From Paenibacillus sp. G2S3 (lineage in GTDB: Bacteria > Bacillota > Bacilli > Paenibacillales > Paenibacillaceae): 64,000 nucleotides of DNA. The notes beneath the pieces are model-generated. The model was not told the origin of the DNA, did not search any database, and worked only from the letters and a program-made list of their open reading frames with translations. The position numbers were made by a program, and so were the translations under genes. Shown here one piece after another: positions 47,377 through 56,826 of this stretch. Position 1 is the first letter of the stretch. Each line of letters opens with the position of its first letter. The DNA lies in assembly GCF_030123105.1 (NCBI RefSeq), contig NZ_CP126095.1:5394001-5458000 (forward strand), given 5' to 3'.

Positions 47377-47555
47377 TCGGACTCAGCAGACGCTATACTC
47401 ACTAATCACCCTTAATTTGAACACTTTCGGACTCCAGAGACGCTATTCGCTCAAAAATGACCAAAACCACTACTCTACACTAGTAATAACGCCTTTCCGG
47501 TCCAATAGTAACCTCAAAAGCCCCAAAATCCACGAATAGCGTCACTTGAATCCGA
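47377..47555. repeat. Dyad element, single copy
   Basis: Forward boxes are at 47377-47397 (TCGGACTCAGCAGACGCTAT) and 47427-47447 (TCGGACTCCAGAGACGCTAT). Reverse boxes are at about 47485-47503 and 47534-47555 (ending TTGAATCCGA). Spacings are 50, 58 and 49 bp, as in the tandem repeat at 31817-32812. Confidence 0.75.
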
Positions 47556-47632
47556 ATACATACGCTAACGCATGAATATGAAAGCGATCGAAGGATGGAA
47601 AGAGGGACGGAGAGACTAGGTTACTCAAATAC

Positions 47633-47672
47633 AAAAAAGAGCAGTCCCCACAATCAGGACTGCTCTTTAACA
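47633..47672 (-). terminator. Terminator of the metallo-hydrolase gene
   Basis: AAGAGCAGTCC (47637-47647) and GGACTGCTCTT (47657-47667) form an 11-bp stem with A/T tracts on both sides. Confidence 0.8.
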
Positions 47673-47715
47673 AGTTATAATTCCCAGTACAATTCGATCT
47701 TGCTTGCAAGATACG

Positions 47716-48810
47716 CTAACTGATATGCTCTCCAACGCTTTCAGATGCAGCGAACAAGAAACCGCCGTCTGCCTCCAGCATGACTGCCCGTCCCCGGCGC
47801 ACCAGCTCCGCCAAATGCGCCAGAGTCTCACTCATCGCAAAGCGCATCTGGTGAACGGTGGTTACTCGGCTGCGAAACAGGAATTCGCACACCGCGAATC
47901 CGCTCAGCGGCCCGCTGGTGAGCAGGGCCGCCGCTGTATCCAGCCGCTCCTCATGATGAGCGAGCAGGCTGTTTACCCGGTGCGCGAAGCCAGCGAAGGG
48001 CTCGCGATGCCCCGGGAACGCCATGCTGACCGAATAGCTGCCCAGTTCCCGCAGCCCCTGAAGGAATGTCTGCAGCGGCTGTGGATCGCTGCCTGGTAAC
48101 AGACTGACATTAGGCGAAATCTGCGGGAGCACAGCGTCCCCACAGATCATATGCCCGCTGCCAGCATGATACAGGCTCACATGCCCCGGTGCATGTCCGC
48201 CGGTAATAATGAGCTGCCATTCACGGCCGCCCATCTTGAAGGGCTCCGCCACATTCAAATAAGACACGACAGGCTGCGGCTCCACTTGGGAATTAAAGCT
48301 TTCCAAGTGGGCTTTAATCCCGTTCGACCACTGCTCCGTCATCCCATGCCGGATGAAATAATCCGGTAAGATCTCATTTATGCCTACATCATTGTCTACG
48401 CCATTTCCCGTATCTATTCCAGTATCTATTCCCGTATCTTCATCCATGTCATTCCCCAGATCTTCACCAGTGCCCAAGCCCCACATCAACCTGGCCTCCG
48501 CATGGGCGCGCTCCGTCATCCACACCTTACAACCACTCAGCGACTGCAGCCAACCGGCTAATCCGTAATGATCGGGATGGTGATGCGTAACGACAATATC
48601 CCGTATATCCATCCACGACAAGTCCAGCTCCTGCAGAATCCCGAGCCAGCAATTCTCTGTATCCGGGCTGCGCGGGCCCGGATCGATAATAGTCACTCTC
48701 CCATCTTCGTCCGAAAGAATATAGCTGTTCACTTGACGAAGAGGCGAGTCCATGGGTACCGAGACTTGGAGAATGTTCTTGTCCCATGAAGTAATCTCTG
48801 CCTTAGACAT
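47716..48810 (-). CDS. Metallo-beta-lactamase-fold hydrolase with acidic insert
   Basis: A 364-residue MBL-fold protein. Metal ligands are in THHHPDH (about 86-92); later histidines are in TGGHAPGHVS and in FPGHREPF, which are typical of the glyoxalase-II/YflN-like class with a C-terminal extension. Near residue 128-160 it has an acidic insert with tandem IDTG units (DEDTGIDTGIDTGNGVDNDVG) that breaks the usual fold length. The ATG at 48810 is chosen because AAGGTGG lies before it; a start at 48849 directly after the methyltransferase stop is possible. The substrate is unknown. The gene follows the methyltransferase with no terminator, so they are cotranscribed. Confidence 0.82.
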   Translation of the reverse strand: MSKAEITSWDKNILQVSVPMDSPLRQVNSYILSDEDGRVTIIDPGPRSPDTENCWLGILQELDLSWMDIRDIVVTHHHPDHYGLAGWLQSLSGCKVWMTERAHAEARLMWGLGTGEDLGNDMDEDTGIDTGIDTGNGVDNDVGINEILPDYFIRHGMTEQWSNGIKAHLESFNSQVEPQPVVSYLNVAEPFKMGGREWQLIITGGHAPGHVSLYHAGSGHMICGDAVLPQISPNVSLLPGSDPQPLQTFLQGLRELGSYSVSMAFPGHREPFAGFAHRVNSLLAHHEERLDTAAALLTSGPLSGFAVCEFLFRSRVTTVHQMRFAMSETLAHLAELVRRGRAVMLEADGGFLFAASESVGEHIS

Positions 48811-48849
48811 AGAGCGTTCACCACCTTTGAATCTTTTTCCAGATACCAT

Positions 48850-49584
48850 TTAGGGACGTGTTCCACTAAAGATCATCCGCGTGGACCTTTCTGTATCATA
48901 AACCTCATCTTCATAGCTGCCATGTACAGCTTCGAGCTGCAAGCCCGCTTTCTCAATCATTTCCTTGAACTCCTCCAGTGAATAAAGCTTCACACGCTCA
49001 TGATATTGACGAGGCGTAGGGTCATTCTTAGTGGTTAGAATGATGTCCTTCTTCACATAACCATCCTCAATCCGGCGTGACTCATCTATCAAATTCTCTC
49101 CGTCCTCACGCGTAGAATGCGGCACCAGATGACGAATGACATACGCAGGATTCAAAAAATCAATAACGAACTTACCACCCGGCTTCAGCAGACGATAAAT
49201 TTCACGCAGAACCTTCACTTGCTCCTCATCTTTTTCAAAATAACCAAAAGAAGTGAACAGATTAACTACGGCATCGAATCCTCCATCTAGTGGTAAATCA
49301 CGCATGTCGGAACGAATCCAGGTTACCTTCTCCGCCCCGATTTGAGATCGAGCTTCACGCAGCAATACCTCCGACAAATCTACTCCGGTAACCTCGTATC
49401 CTTCCTCCGCAAGTGCCAGAGAATGACGTCCCATCCCACAACATAAATCCAGCACTTTTGAACCTGGAGGCAGTCTCAGCCAGGCGATCATCCGATCTAC
49501 TTCTTTACGAGCGCCACCGAAATCCCGGTGCTTATATACGATCAGATAATCCTCTCCGAAGCTCTTTTCATACCATTCAGTCAT
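48850..49584 (-). CDS. Class I SAM-dependent methyltransferase
   Basis: A 244-residue methyltransferase. Motif I is VLDLCCGMGRHSLALAEEG (about 44), followed by GVDLSEVLL, then DMRDLPLDGGFDAVVNLFTSFGYF and a C-terminal beta hairpin. It resembles small Firmicute methyltransferases of unknown target. AGGAGG precedes the ATG by about nine bases. It is followed at once by the metallo-hydrolase gene (stop at 48850). No partner shows whether RNA, protein or a small molecule is the acceptor. Confidence 0.88.
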   Translation of the reverse strand: MTEWYEKSFGEDYLIVYKHRDFGGARKEVDRMIAWLRLPPGSKVLDLCCGMGRHSLALAEEGYEVTGVDLSEVLLREARSQIGAEKVTWIRSDMRDLPLDGGFDAVVNLFTSFGYFEKDEEQVKVLREIYRLLKPGGKFVIDFLNPAYVIRHLVPHSTREDGENLIDESRRIEDGYVKKDIILTTKNDPTPRQYHERVKLYSLEEFKEMIEKAGLQLEAVHGSYEDEVYDTERSTRMIFSGTRP

Positions 49585-49672
49585 GTTGTCTCTCCTCCTA
49601 CAGGCGTCATCCTACAACTCACTTCATGTATGCTAATGTAACGCCATTGTACAGTCTTTTGCTGACAAACTC

Positions 49673-49724
49673 AAAGAAGAGTCATCATCGTGACCTCTCG
49701 GGCTTTAATGACAACTCTTATTGA
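49673..49724 (-). terminator. Terminator of the GH13 gene
   Basis: On the minus strand AAGAGTTGTCAT and ATGATGACTCTT form an imperfect stem followed by CTTTG. The T-run is weak, so the call is moderate. Confidence 0.5.
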
Positions 49725-49732
49725 AGCTTCCT

Positions 49733-51430
49733 TTACACACGCTGCTGTAAATAGACTCTTGCCTCATAAGGACGAAGCTTGAGTGAACGGATATCCTCAT
49801 CTTTGGACACTGTATAATTACTGATTAATAGCTCCAGCTGATCTGGTTCTGAATCGAACCCCGCTGGCCATTCGAATTCAGGCTCTCCATCAAAAAAATT
49901 CAAAATAACCAACAATCGCTGATCCTCTAAAGTTCGGATATACGCATAAATCTCAGTATGCTCTGCAAGCAGTAGCTCATACGATCCGTACACGATCACC
50001 TTGTATTTTTTTCTTAACGCAATCAGCTGTTTATAGTAATGATAAATGGAATCCGGATCTTTAACCGCATTGCCAGCGTTGATCTCCATATGGTTGGAGT
50101 TCACTTCAATCCAGGGAGTCCCTGTTGTAAAGCCACCTGCATGTCCATCGTCCCATTGCATGGGGGTACGGGCATTATCCCGGCTTTTATGATGAATCGC
50201 AGACATAATCTGCTCTTCTGGAACGCCATTTTTCCGCTTCTCTTCATAATAATTAAGTGTCTCCACATCCCGGTATTCATCAATGGAATCGAAACAGACA
50301 TTCGTCATGCCGATTTCTTCTCCTTGGTAAATGTAAGGTGTGCCTTCCAGCATATGAATGAAGGTCGCTAGCATTTTGGCCGATGGAATCCGGTAAAAGA
50401 GATCGTTCCCGAACCGAGACACTGCGCGCGGCTGGTCATGATTACATAAATAGTTCGCATTCCAGCCTTTGTCATGGAGTACCGTCTGCCAGTTACTCAT
50501 GATCTTTTTCAGCTCAAGTAGACTCCAGGGAACCACATCCCATTTTCCACTACCCGGCGAAGCGGCATCGAGAAACATATGCTCAAACTGAAAAGTCATA
50601 TTTAACTCCCGGCGTCCGTCCCCAACATAATCCAGTGCCTGCTCTGGTCCGAGCCCCGAGGTCTCACCTACCGTCATAATATCGTAGAAATATAGGACCT
50701 TATCATATAGATTCTGGAGCAAGGTATGCACATCTGCCAGATTGGAAAACATCCCATAGGCCCTTACAGTAGGTGTTCTGTTCGGGTTGTCTGCATCTGG
50801 ATACCCTTTCGTCTTCACGATATGGGCAATTGCATCAAAACGAAATCCATCCACACCCTTCTTCAGCCACCACTCCACCATTTCATGCAGCTTATCAATG
50901 ACCACCGGATTCTCCCAGTTCAGATCGGGCTGGTATTTGGAGTAGAGATGCAGATAATATTCATCCGTCCGCGGATCAAGCTCCCATACCGAGCCACTGA
51001 AGTAAGACTCCCAGTTGTTCGGAGGGCCGCCATTTTTACCTTTTCGCCAAATATAATAGTCCCGTTTAGGATTGTCCTTCGACGACCTGGATTCTACAAA
51101 CCAAGGATGCTCATGTGACGTGTGGTTTAGCACCAAATCCATCATCAGCTTCATTCCACGTGCGTGCAACTCCCTCAGCAAATGGTCAAAATCATCCATC
51201 GTGCCGAATTCCTTCATAATGTCACAGTAATCACTGATATCATACCCGTTATCATGGTTAGGTGATTTATAAATAGGACAGACCCAAATCACATCTACAC
51301 CTAGGTCCTGTAAATAATCCAGTCTGGATATAATGCCACGTAAGTCTCCGATTCCATCTCCGTTGCTGTCCATGAAGCTGATCGGATAAATCTGATACAC
51401 GACGCTTTCTTTCCACCATTTGGGGTTCAT
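49733..51430 (-). CDS. GH13 alpha-glucosidase (oligo-1,6-glucosidase type)
   Basis: A 565-residue GH13_31-type enzyme. The catalytic residues are D199 (DGFRFDAIAHI), E256 (MTVGETSG) and D332 (CNHDQPRAVSRFG). The segment DLVLNHTS forms conserved region I. Region II contains IAHIVKTKG, whose post-nucleophile Ile-Ala-His is compatible with alpha-1,6 or alpha-1,4 specificity, so isomaltose, maltose or trehalose-like substrates cannot be separated with certainty. No signal peptide is present, so it acts on imported sugars. It is followed in opposite order by response-regulator and kinase genes and is near a divergent sugar importer, which suggests a shared alpha-glucoside pathway. Confidence 0.9.
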   Translation of the reverse strand: MNPKWWKESVVYQIYPISFMDSNGDGIGDLRGIISRLDYLQDLGVDVIWVCPIYKSPNHDNGYDISDYCDIMKEFGTMDDFDHLLRELHARGMKLMMDLVLNHTSHEHPWFVESRSSKDNPKRDYYIWRKGKNGGPPNNWESYFSGSVWELDPRTDEYYLHLYSKYQPDLNWENPVVIDKLHEMVEWWLKKGVDGFRFDAIAHIVKTKGYPDADNPNRTPTVRAYGMFSNLADVHTLLQNLYDKVLYFYDIMTVGETSGLGPEQALDYVGDGRRELNMTFQFEHMFLDAASPGSGKWDVVPWSLLELKKIMSNWQTVLHDKGWNANYLCNHDQPRAVSRFGNDLFYRIPSAKMLATFIHMLEGTPYIYQGEEIGMTNVCFDSIDEYRDVETLNYYEEKRKNGVPEEQIMSAIHHKSRDNARTPMQWDDGHAGGFTTGTPWIEVNSNHMEINAGNAVKDPDSIYHYYKQLIALRKKYKVIVYGSYELLLAEHTEIYAYIRTLEDQRLLVILNFFDGEPEFEWPAGFDSEPDQLELLISNYTVSKDEDIRSLKLRPYEARVYLQQRV

Positions 51431-51501
51431 AACTCGGTTACCTCCTATTTAGCTATATGTAGAGTTTAACCACACAGAGCCTAGTAGATAACAATTCCCC
51501 C

Positions 51502-53151
51502 CTACTTCCCTAATCCCTTTTGATATTGTGAAGGTGTAAGTCCCGTCCATTTTTTAAAAGTAGCACTGAAGTGGCGCTCTTCACCGTACCCTACCAATTT
51601 GGCAACGGCGTACATCTTTAGATTTTGACGGAGCAGCTTCTTCGCTTCTTCTACCCGGTATTGATGCAAGTAATCAAGAAAATTCACACCAAGCTCCTGA
51701 CGGAATAGTGAACTTAAATAAGTATTAGAAACATAGGCTTCCTTCGCAACATACTCTAGTGTCAGATTGGTATTGTATTTATTGCGAATGATCTCCATGG
51801 CAGTGACTACTGTGCGATGCAGCGGACGATGGTTGGAGAAAGCCTCCACTACATTCTGCATGACCTTATTCAAAATCGTAGACAATTCTTCCAACGTCTC
51901 TATCTGTGGAGCCTGCTCCATCCAATTGACCAAATGCTGCTTCCATTCGAAGCCAGCGACTTGTTTTTCCTGCGCGAGTCTCTTTAATCGAACTACAAAA
52001 GCAGTTGCCCGAATATTCACTTCTTGCTTAAGACATCCCGGATTGCTACGAAAACGATCCAGCCATTTCTCGAGCAGATCGAGTGCGAGCTCATTGCTCC
52101 CCGCACCCACCGCCACAAGCATTTCATCCTCCAGCACATTTAATTCAGAATCATCTAAAATCCCTATTTCCTGTGGAGCGCCACCTATAATTCCCGTTCC
52201 TTCTGTATAGTAATAGACACCACCTTTACCGTTCAAAAATCGCGATTCCATCGCCTGAAGGGCTTCTTTATACGACAGATGCGCTTCAGAAATATCCGAA
52301 CGACAGGAGCCAACGGCAATACTGATGGACAGCTTAAGGTATTTCTCCAAATTACTCTGCAGCTTCTCAATCTGCTCTTTCAATTGGAGGGGTGCTCGGT
52401 AAGGCTTGCGAGAATCCGTTCCGGCTAAGCCGCTGCCGATCCAGAGCAGGTTATTTCCATCATGAAAAGTCTCTATTTTTCCTCTATAGATAGGAGACAA
52501 GGTCTCACTGATAATATTTAACGCTGCGTAACGTAGAAGTACAAAATCCTGTCCTGTTCCTGTAGCGGAGGGTGGATCAAAATCAAAGCTGACCAGACCA
52601 ATCTGCGGCCCTTCAAAGCCAATCGCCATAGATAACTCTCCGATCAGCTCCTGTCGCCGTTCTAGCGGGACTGGTGGATGATAAATCCATTGAGACAGAA
52701 CCTGGCTTTTGACAAGCGGTGCATTTTTATGCCAGGAACGATCTCTTTTAAGCTGTTCATCCTCCTGATTTCGTTGTCTTTCAATAAGTTCCTTGGCCTT
52801 CAGTACCGTCTTCAGAATTTCCTCAGGTCGGCATGGCTTCAGCACATAATCAACAACACCCAGGGAAATTGCTTGCTTCGCATAAGAGAACTCGTTATAC
52901 CCCGATAAAATAATCGACCGAAAGCCGTAACCTCTACGCCGTGCGACTTCAATCAGCTCGAGACCACCCATTTGTGGCATACGAATATCCGTTAACAAAA
53001 GATCGGGCTGTTCATTCTCCATCAAAGCCAGCGCTTCACTTCCGTTCCCCGCCTCACCCATGACCTCAATCTGATGTGACTTCCAATCAATCATATTCAC
53101 AATGCCCTCACGGATCGTATCTTCGTCTTCAGCAATCAGCAGCTTCATCAT
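51502..53151 (-). CDS. Response regulator with AraC output (YesN type)
   Basis: A 549-residue regulator. The receiver domain (1-120) has phosphoacceptor D55 in LLLTDIRMPQMGG. A middle domain (about 180-430) carries the sensor-like YesN region. The C-terminal AraC-type helix-turn-helix pair (about 445-548) includes LEYVAKEAYVSNTYLSSLF and HFSATFKKWTGLTPSQY. The ATG at 53151 directly follows the kinase stop, and GGAGGGG lies inside the kinase end, so translation is coupled. It likely activates the divergent sugar importer. Confidence 0.92.
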   Translation of the reverse strand: MMKLLIAEDEDTIREGIVNMIDWKSHQIEVMGEAGNGSEALALMENEQPDLLLTDIRMPQMGGLELIEVARRRGYGFRSIILSGYNEFSYAKQAISLGVVDYVLKPCRPEEILKTVLKAKELIERQRNQEDEQLKRDRSWHKNAPLVKSQVLSQWIYHPPVPLERRQELIGELSMAIGFEGPQIGLVSFDFDPPSATGTGQDFVLLRYAALNIISETLSPIYRGKIETFHDGNNLLWIGSGLAGTDSRKPYRAPLQLKEQIEKLQSNLEKYLKLSISIAVGSCRSDISEAHLSYKEALQAMESRFLNGKGGVYYYTEGTGIIGGAPQEIGILDDSELNVLEDEMLVAVGAGSNELALDLLEKWLDRFRSNPGCLKQEVNIRATAFVVRLKRLAQEKQVAGFEWKQHLVNWMEQAPQIETLEELSTILNKVMQNVVEAFSNHRPLHRTVVTAMEIIRNKYNTNLTLEYVAKEAYVSNTYLSSLFRQELGVNFLDYLHQYRVEEAKKLLRQNLKMYAVAKLVGYGEERHFSATFKKWTGLTPSQYQKGLGK

Positions 53152-54966
53152 TTATGGCCCCTCCACAGTGATATGAATTATAATACGTGTGCCTGCCCCT
53201 TCCACACTCTCTAGTTGTAAAGAGGCTCCCGCAAAAAATAAGGCCAGCCGTTCCTGCACATTCATGAGCGCAAAGCCTGTACGTCCAACATTGTCTTCCT
53301 CAGGTAAAGAATTTCCCCTTGCTAAACGTTGATGTAGCTCTAGCAGTCTATCTGCCGTGATCCCTACACCATTATCCTGTACCTCAAGCACTATAGTCTT
53401 CTCTATACGGTAAGCTCGAACGGATATCAGTCCACTTCCAGACAGCGGCTCAATCCCGTGAATCACTGCGTTCTCGGCTAGTGGCTGCAGCAGCAGCTTC
53501 GGAACTGTGAAATCCTTGATACTCTCATCCAGAGAAATTTCGAATTCAAAACGCTCCTTGAAGCGATTTTTCTGCAGGAACAAGTAATTGGTCACCAGCT
53601 CCACTTCTTGCTCCAAAGTAAATGTATCACGTCCATCATTTAAGCTCAGTCGGAACACTTGAGAGAGAGAATACACCATATCGGCAATTTCTTTATCTCC
53701 CTTCTTCTCAGCTTCCCAACAGATTGTATTTAACGTGTTATATAAAAAGTGAGGCCTGATTTGGGCTTGAAGCGTTTTCAACTCTGCTTCCTGTTGCTTC
53801 ATTCTTGAGGCGTATACATCATTGATGAGCGATTTAATCCGCTGCACCATTAGATTATAACCATGCCCGAGTAAGCCGATCTCGTCATTTCCTTCAAAAA
53901 ATACCCGCTGCGTGAAATCACCTGTCTGCAGTCTGCGCATCGAACGGGAAAGCTTCTTCAGTGGTTTCGTGATAGCGGCAGCTGCCAGCCAGGTAACCAT
54001 TAGGCTAACTACTAAACACAGAACAGCAATCGTCATCGTGACCTGTAAAATCTGACCGAGCTCTTTAACAAGCTGCCGCTTGGAATGAGCCACCACCACA
54101 TACCAGCCTGTCGTCTCCGACTGCAGATGCGACACAATCCACTGTTTATGATCCGCTGTAGATTCCAGCCTTTTTTTCACAGTCAGCTTAGGATCACTAT
54201 CCGCAAAATACGGAAGTTCCAGATCTCTTTTGCCAATCCAGCTCGGATTCGAAGCCGTAATAATCAGCCCATCCCGATCAATCACGAACATATCCACATC
54301 ATCTTCAGCATTGTCGAGATATTGGCTCCCTATCTTCCCTGCATCCACACCGATCACAGCGAGTCCTGCCGGCTTTAAGGTGTAAATATTCTTGATGATT
54401 CTGGAAAGTACAATCTTATGATAATGATCGCCTACAAAAATGCCGTCAGTCGGCCTGGAGAGTCCAAAGGTTGGGCTACCTGCTGCTTTAATAGCTTCTT
54501 TATAATACGAGGTTTTGATAAAATCTGAGTACTTCATACCTGTCGTCAATCCTGCCTGATTCGCAGCAAAAGGCTCTGCTCCATTGTTATCATCTAAAGA
54601 ATACAGAATCAGAGATTGAATAGAATTGCCTGCAACCATAAGATTGGTAACGGTCTTAAATACAGAATTACGTTCCTTTTGTGCTTCAGATGATGCTAAG
54701 AGCCGCTGCACACTTTCATCCAGAAAGAGTGTATTCGAAAAAGATATCATGCCTCGCACCATCTCATCGATCTGTTCTGCTGTTTTTTTGGTCAGATGAT
54801 CCTGCGACTGTTTCATTTTCTCCACAACCTGCTGCGAAGAGATCTGATACGAGTTCCAGCCCATAGCGAATATGGTCACCAGAAGTAGGGGAACGAACCA
54901 TAATAACAGCTTAAATTGGAGCGGAAGATGGCGATAACGGCTGACTAAGCGAAAGTTTCGATTCAT
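53152..54966 (-). CDS. Sensor histidine kinase (YesM type)
   Basis: A 604-residue membrane kinase. A first transmembrane helix (about 22-40), an external dCache-like domain (about 45-300), a second helix (about 305-330) and a HAMP segment are followed by the His-kinase core. The phosphoacceptor is in IRPHFLYNTLNTI, and the N box is LAENAVIHGIEP. The ATG at 54966 is preferred to one at 55023 because AAGGTGG sits five bases before it. Its partner is the YesN regulator. Such pairs respond to sugars at the cell surface, often through a binding protein. It diverges from the binding-protein gene. Confidence 0.92.
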   Translation of the reverse strand: MNRNFRLVSRYRHLPLQFKLLLWFVPLLLVTIFAMGWNSYQISSQQVVEKMKQSQDHLTKKTAEQIDEMVRGMISFSNTLFLDESVQRLLASSEAQKERNSVFKTVTNLMVAGNSIQSLILYSLDDNNGAEPFAANQAGLTTGMKYSDFIKTSYYKEAIKAAGSPTFGLSRPTDGIFVGDHYHKIVLSRIIKNIYTLKPAGLAVIGVDAGKIGSQYLDNAEDDVDMFVIDRDGLIITASNPSWIGKRDLELPYFADSDPKLTVKKRLESTADHKQWIVSHLQSETTGWYVVVAHSKRQLVKELGQILQVTMTIAVLCLVVSLMVTWLAAAAITKPLKKLSRSMRRLQTGDFTQRVFFEGNDEIGLLGHGYNLMVQRIKSLINDVYASRMKQQEAELKTLQAQIRPHFLYNTLNTICWEAEKKGDKEIADMVYSLSQVFRLSLNDGRDTFTLEQEVELVTNYLFLQKNRFKERFEFEISLDESIKDFTVPKLLLQPLAENAVIHGIEPLSGSGLISVRAYRIEKTIVLEVQDNGVGITADRLLELHQRLARGNSLPEEDNVGRTGFALMNVQERLALFFAGASLQLESVEGAGTRIIIHITVEGP

Positions 54967-55207
54967 GAGAACCACCTTCATATATAATAGAAAGATGTGT
55001 AAACCAAGTATAACTGAAATCATTACACCCTGAACTGGCTTTTTACATTCGCTAAAAAATGCCTACATCATTCTTAAATATGGACCATGTTTCTATTAGC
55101 TAGAAACTCTTAAGATGAGGATGCAAGAAGAAACGACGTTATCGTCTTCCTTGATGGTTAACAATCGTTACTTCAAAATACTTCATTCTAAAAAAGGTGG
55201 GTTTTTG

Positions 55208-56572
55208 ATGAAAAGTAAAGGAATCAAGCTAATGCTTATGAGTCTAATGCTTCCAGCTCTGCTTGCAGGCTGCGGTGGCGGAAATAACAATGCGAAAGCT
55301 ACAAACGCTCCTGCGAATGACAAAGCCGAAGCTACTGCCGAGGCAACAGCAAACGCACCAGCCGAAAAAATTACGCTGAAGTTCTTCACCGCACTTGCGG
55401 ATCGGGCAAACGGTTCCGGCAAGGTGGAGCAAGACATTATCGACGCTTATATGAAAGAGCACCCTAACGTCAAGATAGAAGTGGAAGCGCTTCAAGATGA
55501 ACCTTATAAATCAAAAATCAAAGTATATGCTTCCAGCAATCAAATGCCTGATATCATTCAAGCTTGGGGCCAGCCTTCTTTCCTGAGTCCTCTGCTCGAT
55601 AATGACTTACTGCTTGAACTGAACAGCGCTGACTTCGAAGGTGATCAGTTTGTTTCTGGTTCTATGGACGGCTTCAGCAAAGATGGCAAGCTGTATGGAT
55701 TGCCACGTAGCGCTGACTATATGGTTATGTTCTATAACAAGAAAATCTTTGCTGACAACGGCATCGAGATTCCAAAGACTACCGCTGACCTGCTCGCAGC
55801 TGTCAAAACATTGCGTGCCAACAAGATTAACCCAATCGCTATGAACGGTATGGATGCATGGACGCTGCCAATCTGGTATGAGTTTGTGGCTCAACGTCAA
55901 AATGGTGATTTTAATAAGATGGATGAAGCTGTTGCTCGTAAAATATCCTTTAATGATCCTAGCCTTGTTGCAGCTGCTACTGAAATGCAAGATTTCGCTA
56001 ATGCCAAAGGCTTTGCTGACGGCTGGCTGACCGCCGATTACGGCGCAGCGCGTAACTTGTTCGGACAAGGACAAGCCGCTATGTTCTTTATGGGTGCTTG
56101 GGAGTCTGGCCTAGCTACAGATGTGAACTTCTCTGAAGAATTCCGCAATAATGTAGGCGCATTCGCTTTCCCTGGTTCAGATAAAGGTAAATCAACGGAT
56201 GATGCTGCTTGGTACGGTGGTGGATATGCTGTAAGTAAGAACTCCAAGCATCCTGAAGCTGCTGTTGATTTCTTGAAGTATTTCTTCGCTCCTGAGAACT
56301 GGTCCAAGATGTTATGGCAAGCTGGCGCGGGTACACCTGCGCAAAAATTCGATGAATTCTTAACTGGTAATGAAACTCAACTCCAAAAAGAACTAGTAGA
56401 TGTCTTCAGCTCGATGACCTCTTCCAGTGGAACTCCACTGCAGGATATTGGTAACGACGAGTTTAAGCAAAAGGTAATGGAGGCTCACCAAAGCCTGCTC
56501 TCCGGCGCTATGAATACAGCGGAATTCGCCAAAGCGCTTGACGCTGCGTCCGATAAATTGGCTGGTAAATAA
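55208..56572 (+). CDS. Sugar ABC transporter substrate-binding lipoprotein
   Basis: A 454-residue extracellular binding protein of the MalE/cluster-B type. The signal peptide ends in lipobox LLAGC (Cys about 21), followed by a low-complexity spacer (N/A/T/E-rich, about 25-55). The mature part begins around EKITLKFFTALADR. The ATG at 55208 has AAGGTGG seven bases before it; earlier ATGs lack a ribosome site. It is the first gene of an importer operon, divergent from the YesMN kinase. The ligand is probably an alpha- or beta-linked oligosaccharide, inferred from the GH13 gene nearby. Confidence 0.9.
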   Translation: MKSKGIKLMLMSLMLPALLAGCGGGNNNAKATNAPANDKAEATAEATANAPAEKITLKFFTALADRANGSGKVEQDIIDAYMKEHPNVKIEVEALQDEPYKSKIKVYASSNQMPDIIQAWGQPSFLSPLLDNDLLLELNSADFEGDQFVSGSMDGFSKDGKLYGLPRSADYMVMFYNKKIFADNGIEIPKTTADLLAAVKTLRANKINPIAMNGMDAWTLPIWYEFVAQRQNGDFNKMDEAVARKISFNDPSLVAAATEMQDFANAKGFADGWLTADYGAARNLFGQGQAAMFFMGAWESGLATDVNFSEEFRNNVGAFAFPGSDKGKSTDDAAWYGGGYAVSKNSKHPEAAVDFLKYFFAPENWSKMLWQAGAGTPAQKFDEFLTGNETQLQKELVDVFSSMTSSSGTPLQDIGNDEFKQKVMEAHQSLLSGAMNTAEFAKALDAASDKLAGK

Positions 56573-56634
56573 GCTCTAATACTACTAAGAACATGAATCT
56601 TGACGCTTCTGAATTAGCATCATAAATAGTAGCG

Positions 56635-56676
56635 TACAAACCCCCGACTCCCCCCAGAGGCCGGGGGTTTGTTGTT
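56635..56676 (+). terminator. Terminator or attenuator after the binding-protein gene
   Basis: AACCCCCG and CGGGGGTT form a strong stem, followed by TGTTGTT. It lies between the binding-protein and permease genes. Partial readthrough here would give more binding protein than permease, a common design for sugar importers. Confidence 0.75.
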
Positions 56677-56826
56677 CGAGCATAATCGCCTTTGGCGTCA
56701 GAGAATTTATTATTTCATAATTTAAAAAATGTGTACAATCATCTGAAATATACGGCATGTTCCACGGTCTAGCTTCCCGTTACGATGGTAGTAGATAGAT
56801 TACTCTTTCAAAGGACGGAGATTTCC

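Larger units (their letters stand above)
46949..47715. other. Intergenic region with two repeat families
   Basis: This 767-bp stretch holds the terminator of the PgpA-like gene, an array of short CCCTATAA-type motifs (47134, 47185, 47247 and 47297), the dyad element at 47377-47555 and the terminator of the metallo-hydrolase gene. No gene is seen in it. Confidence 0.75.
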
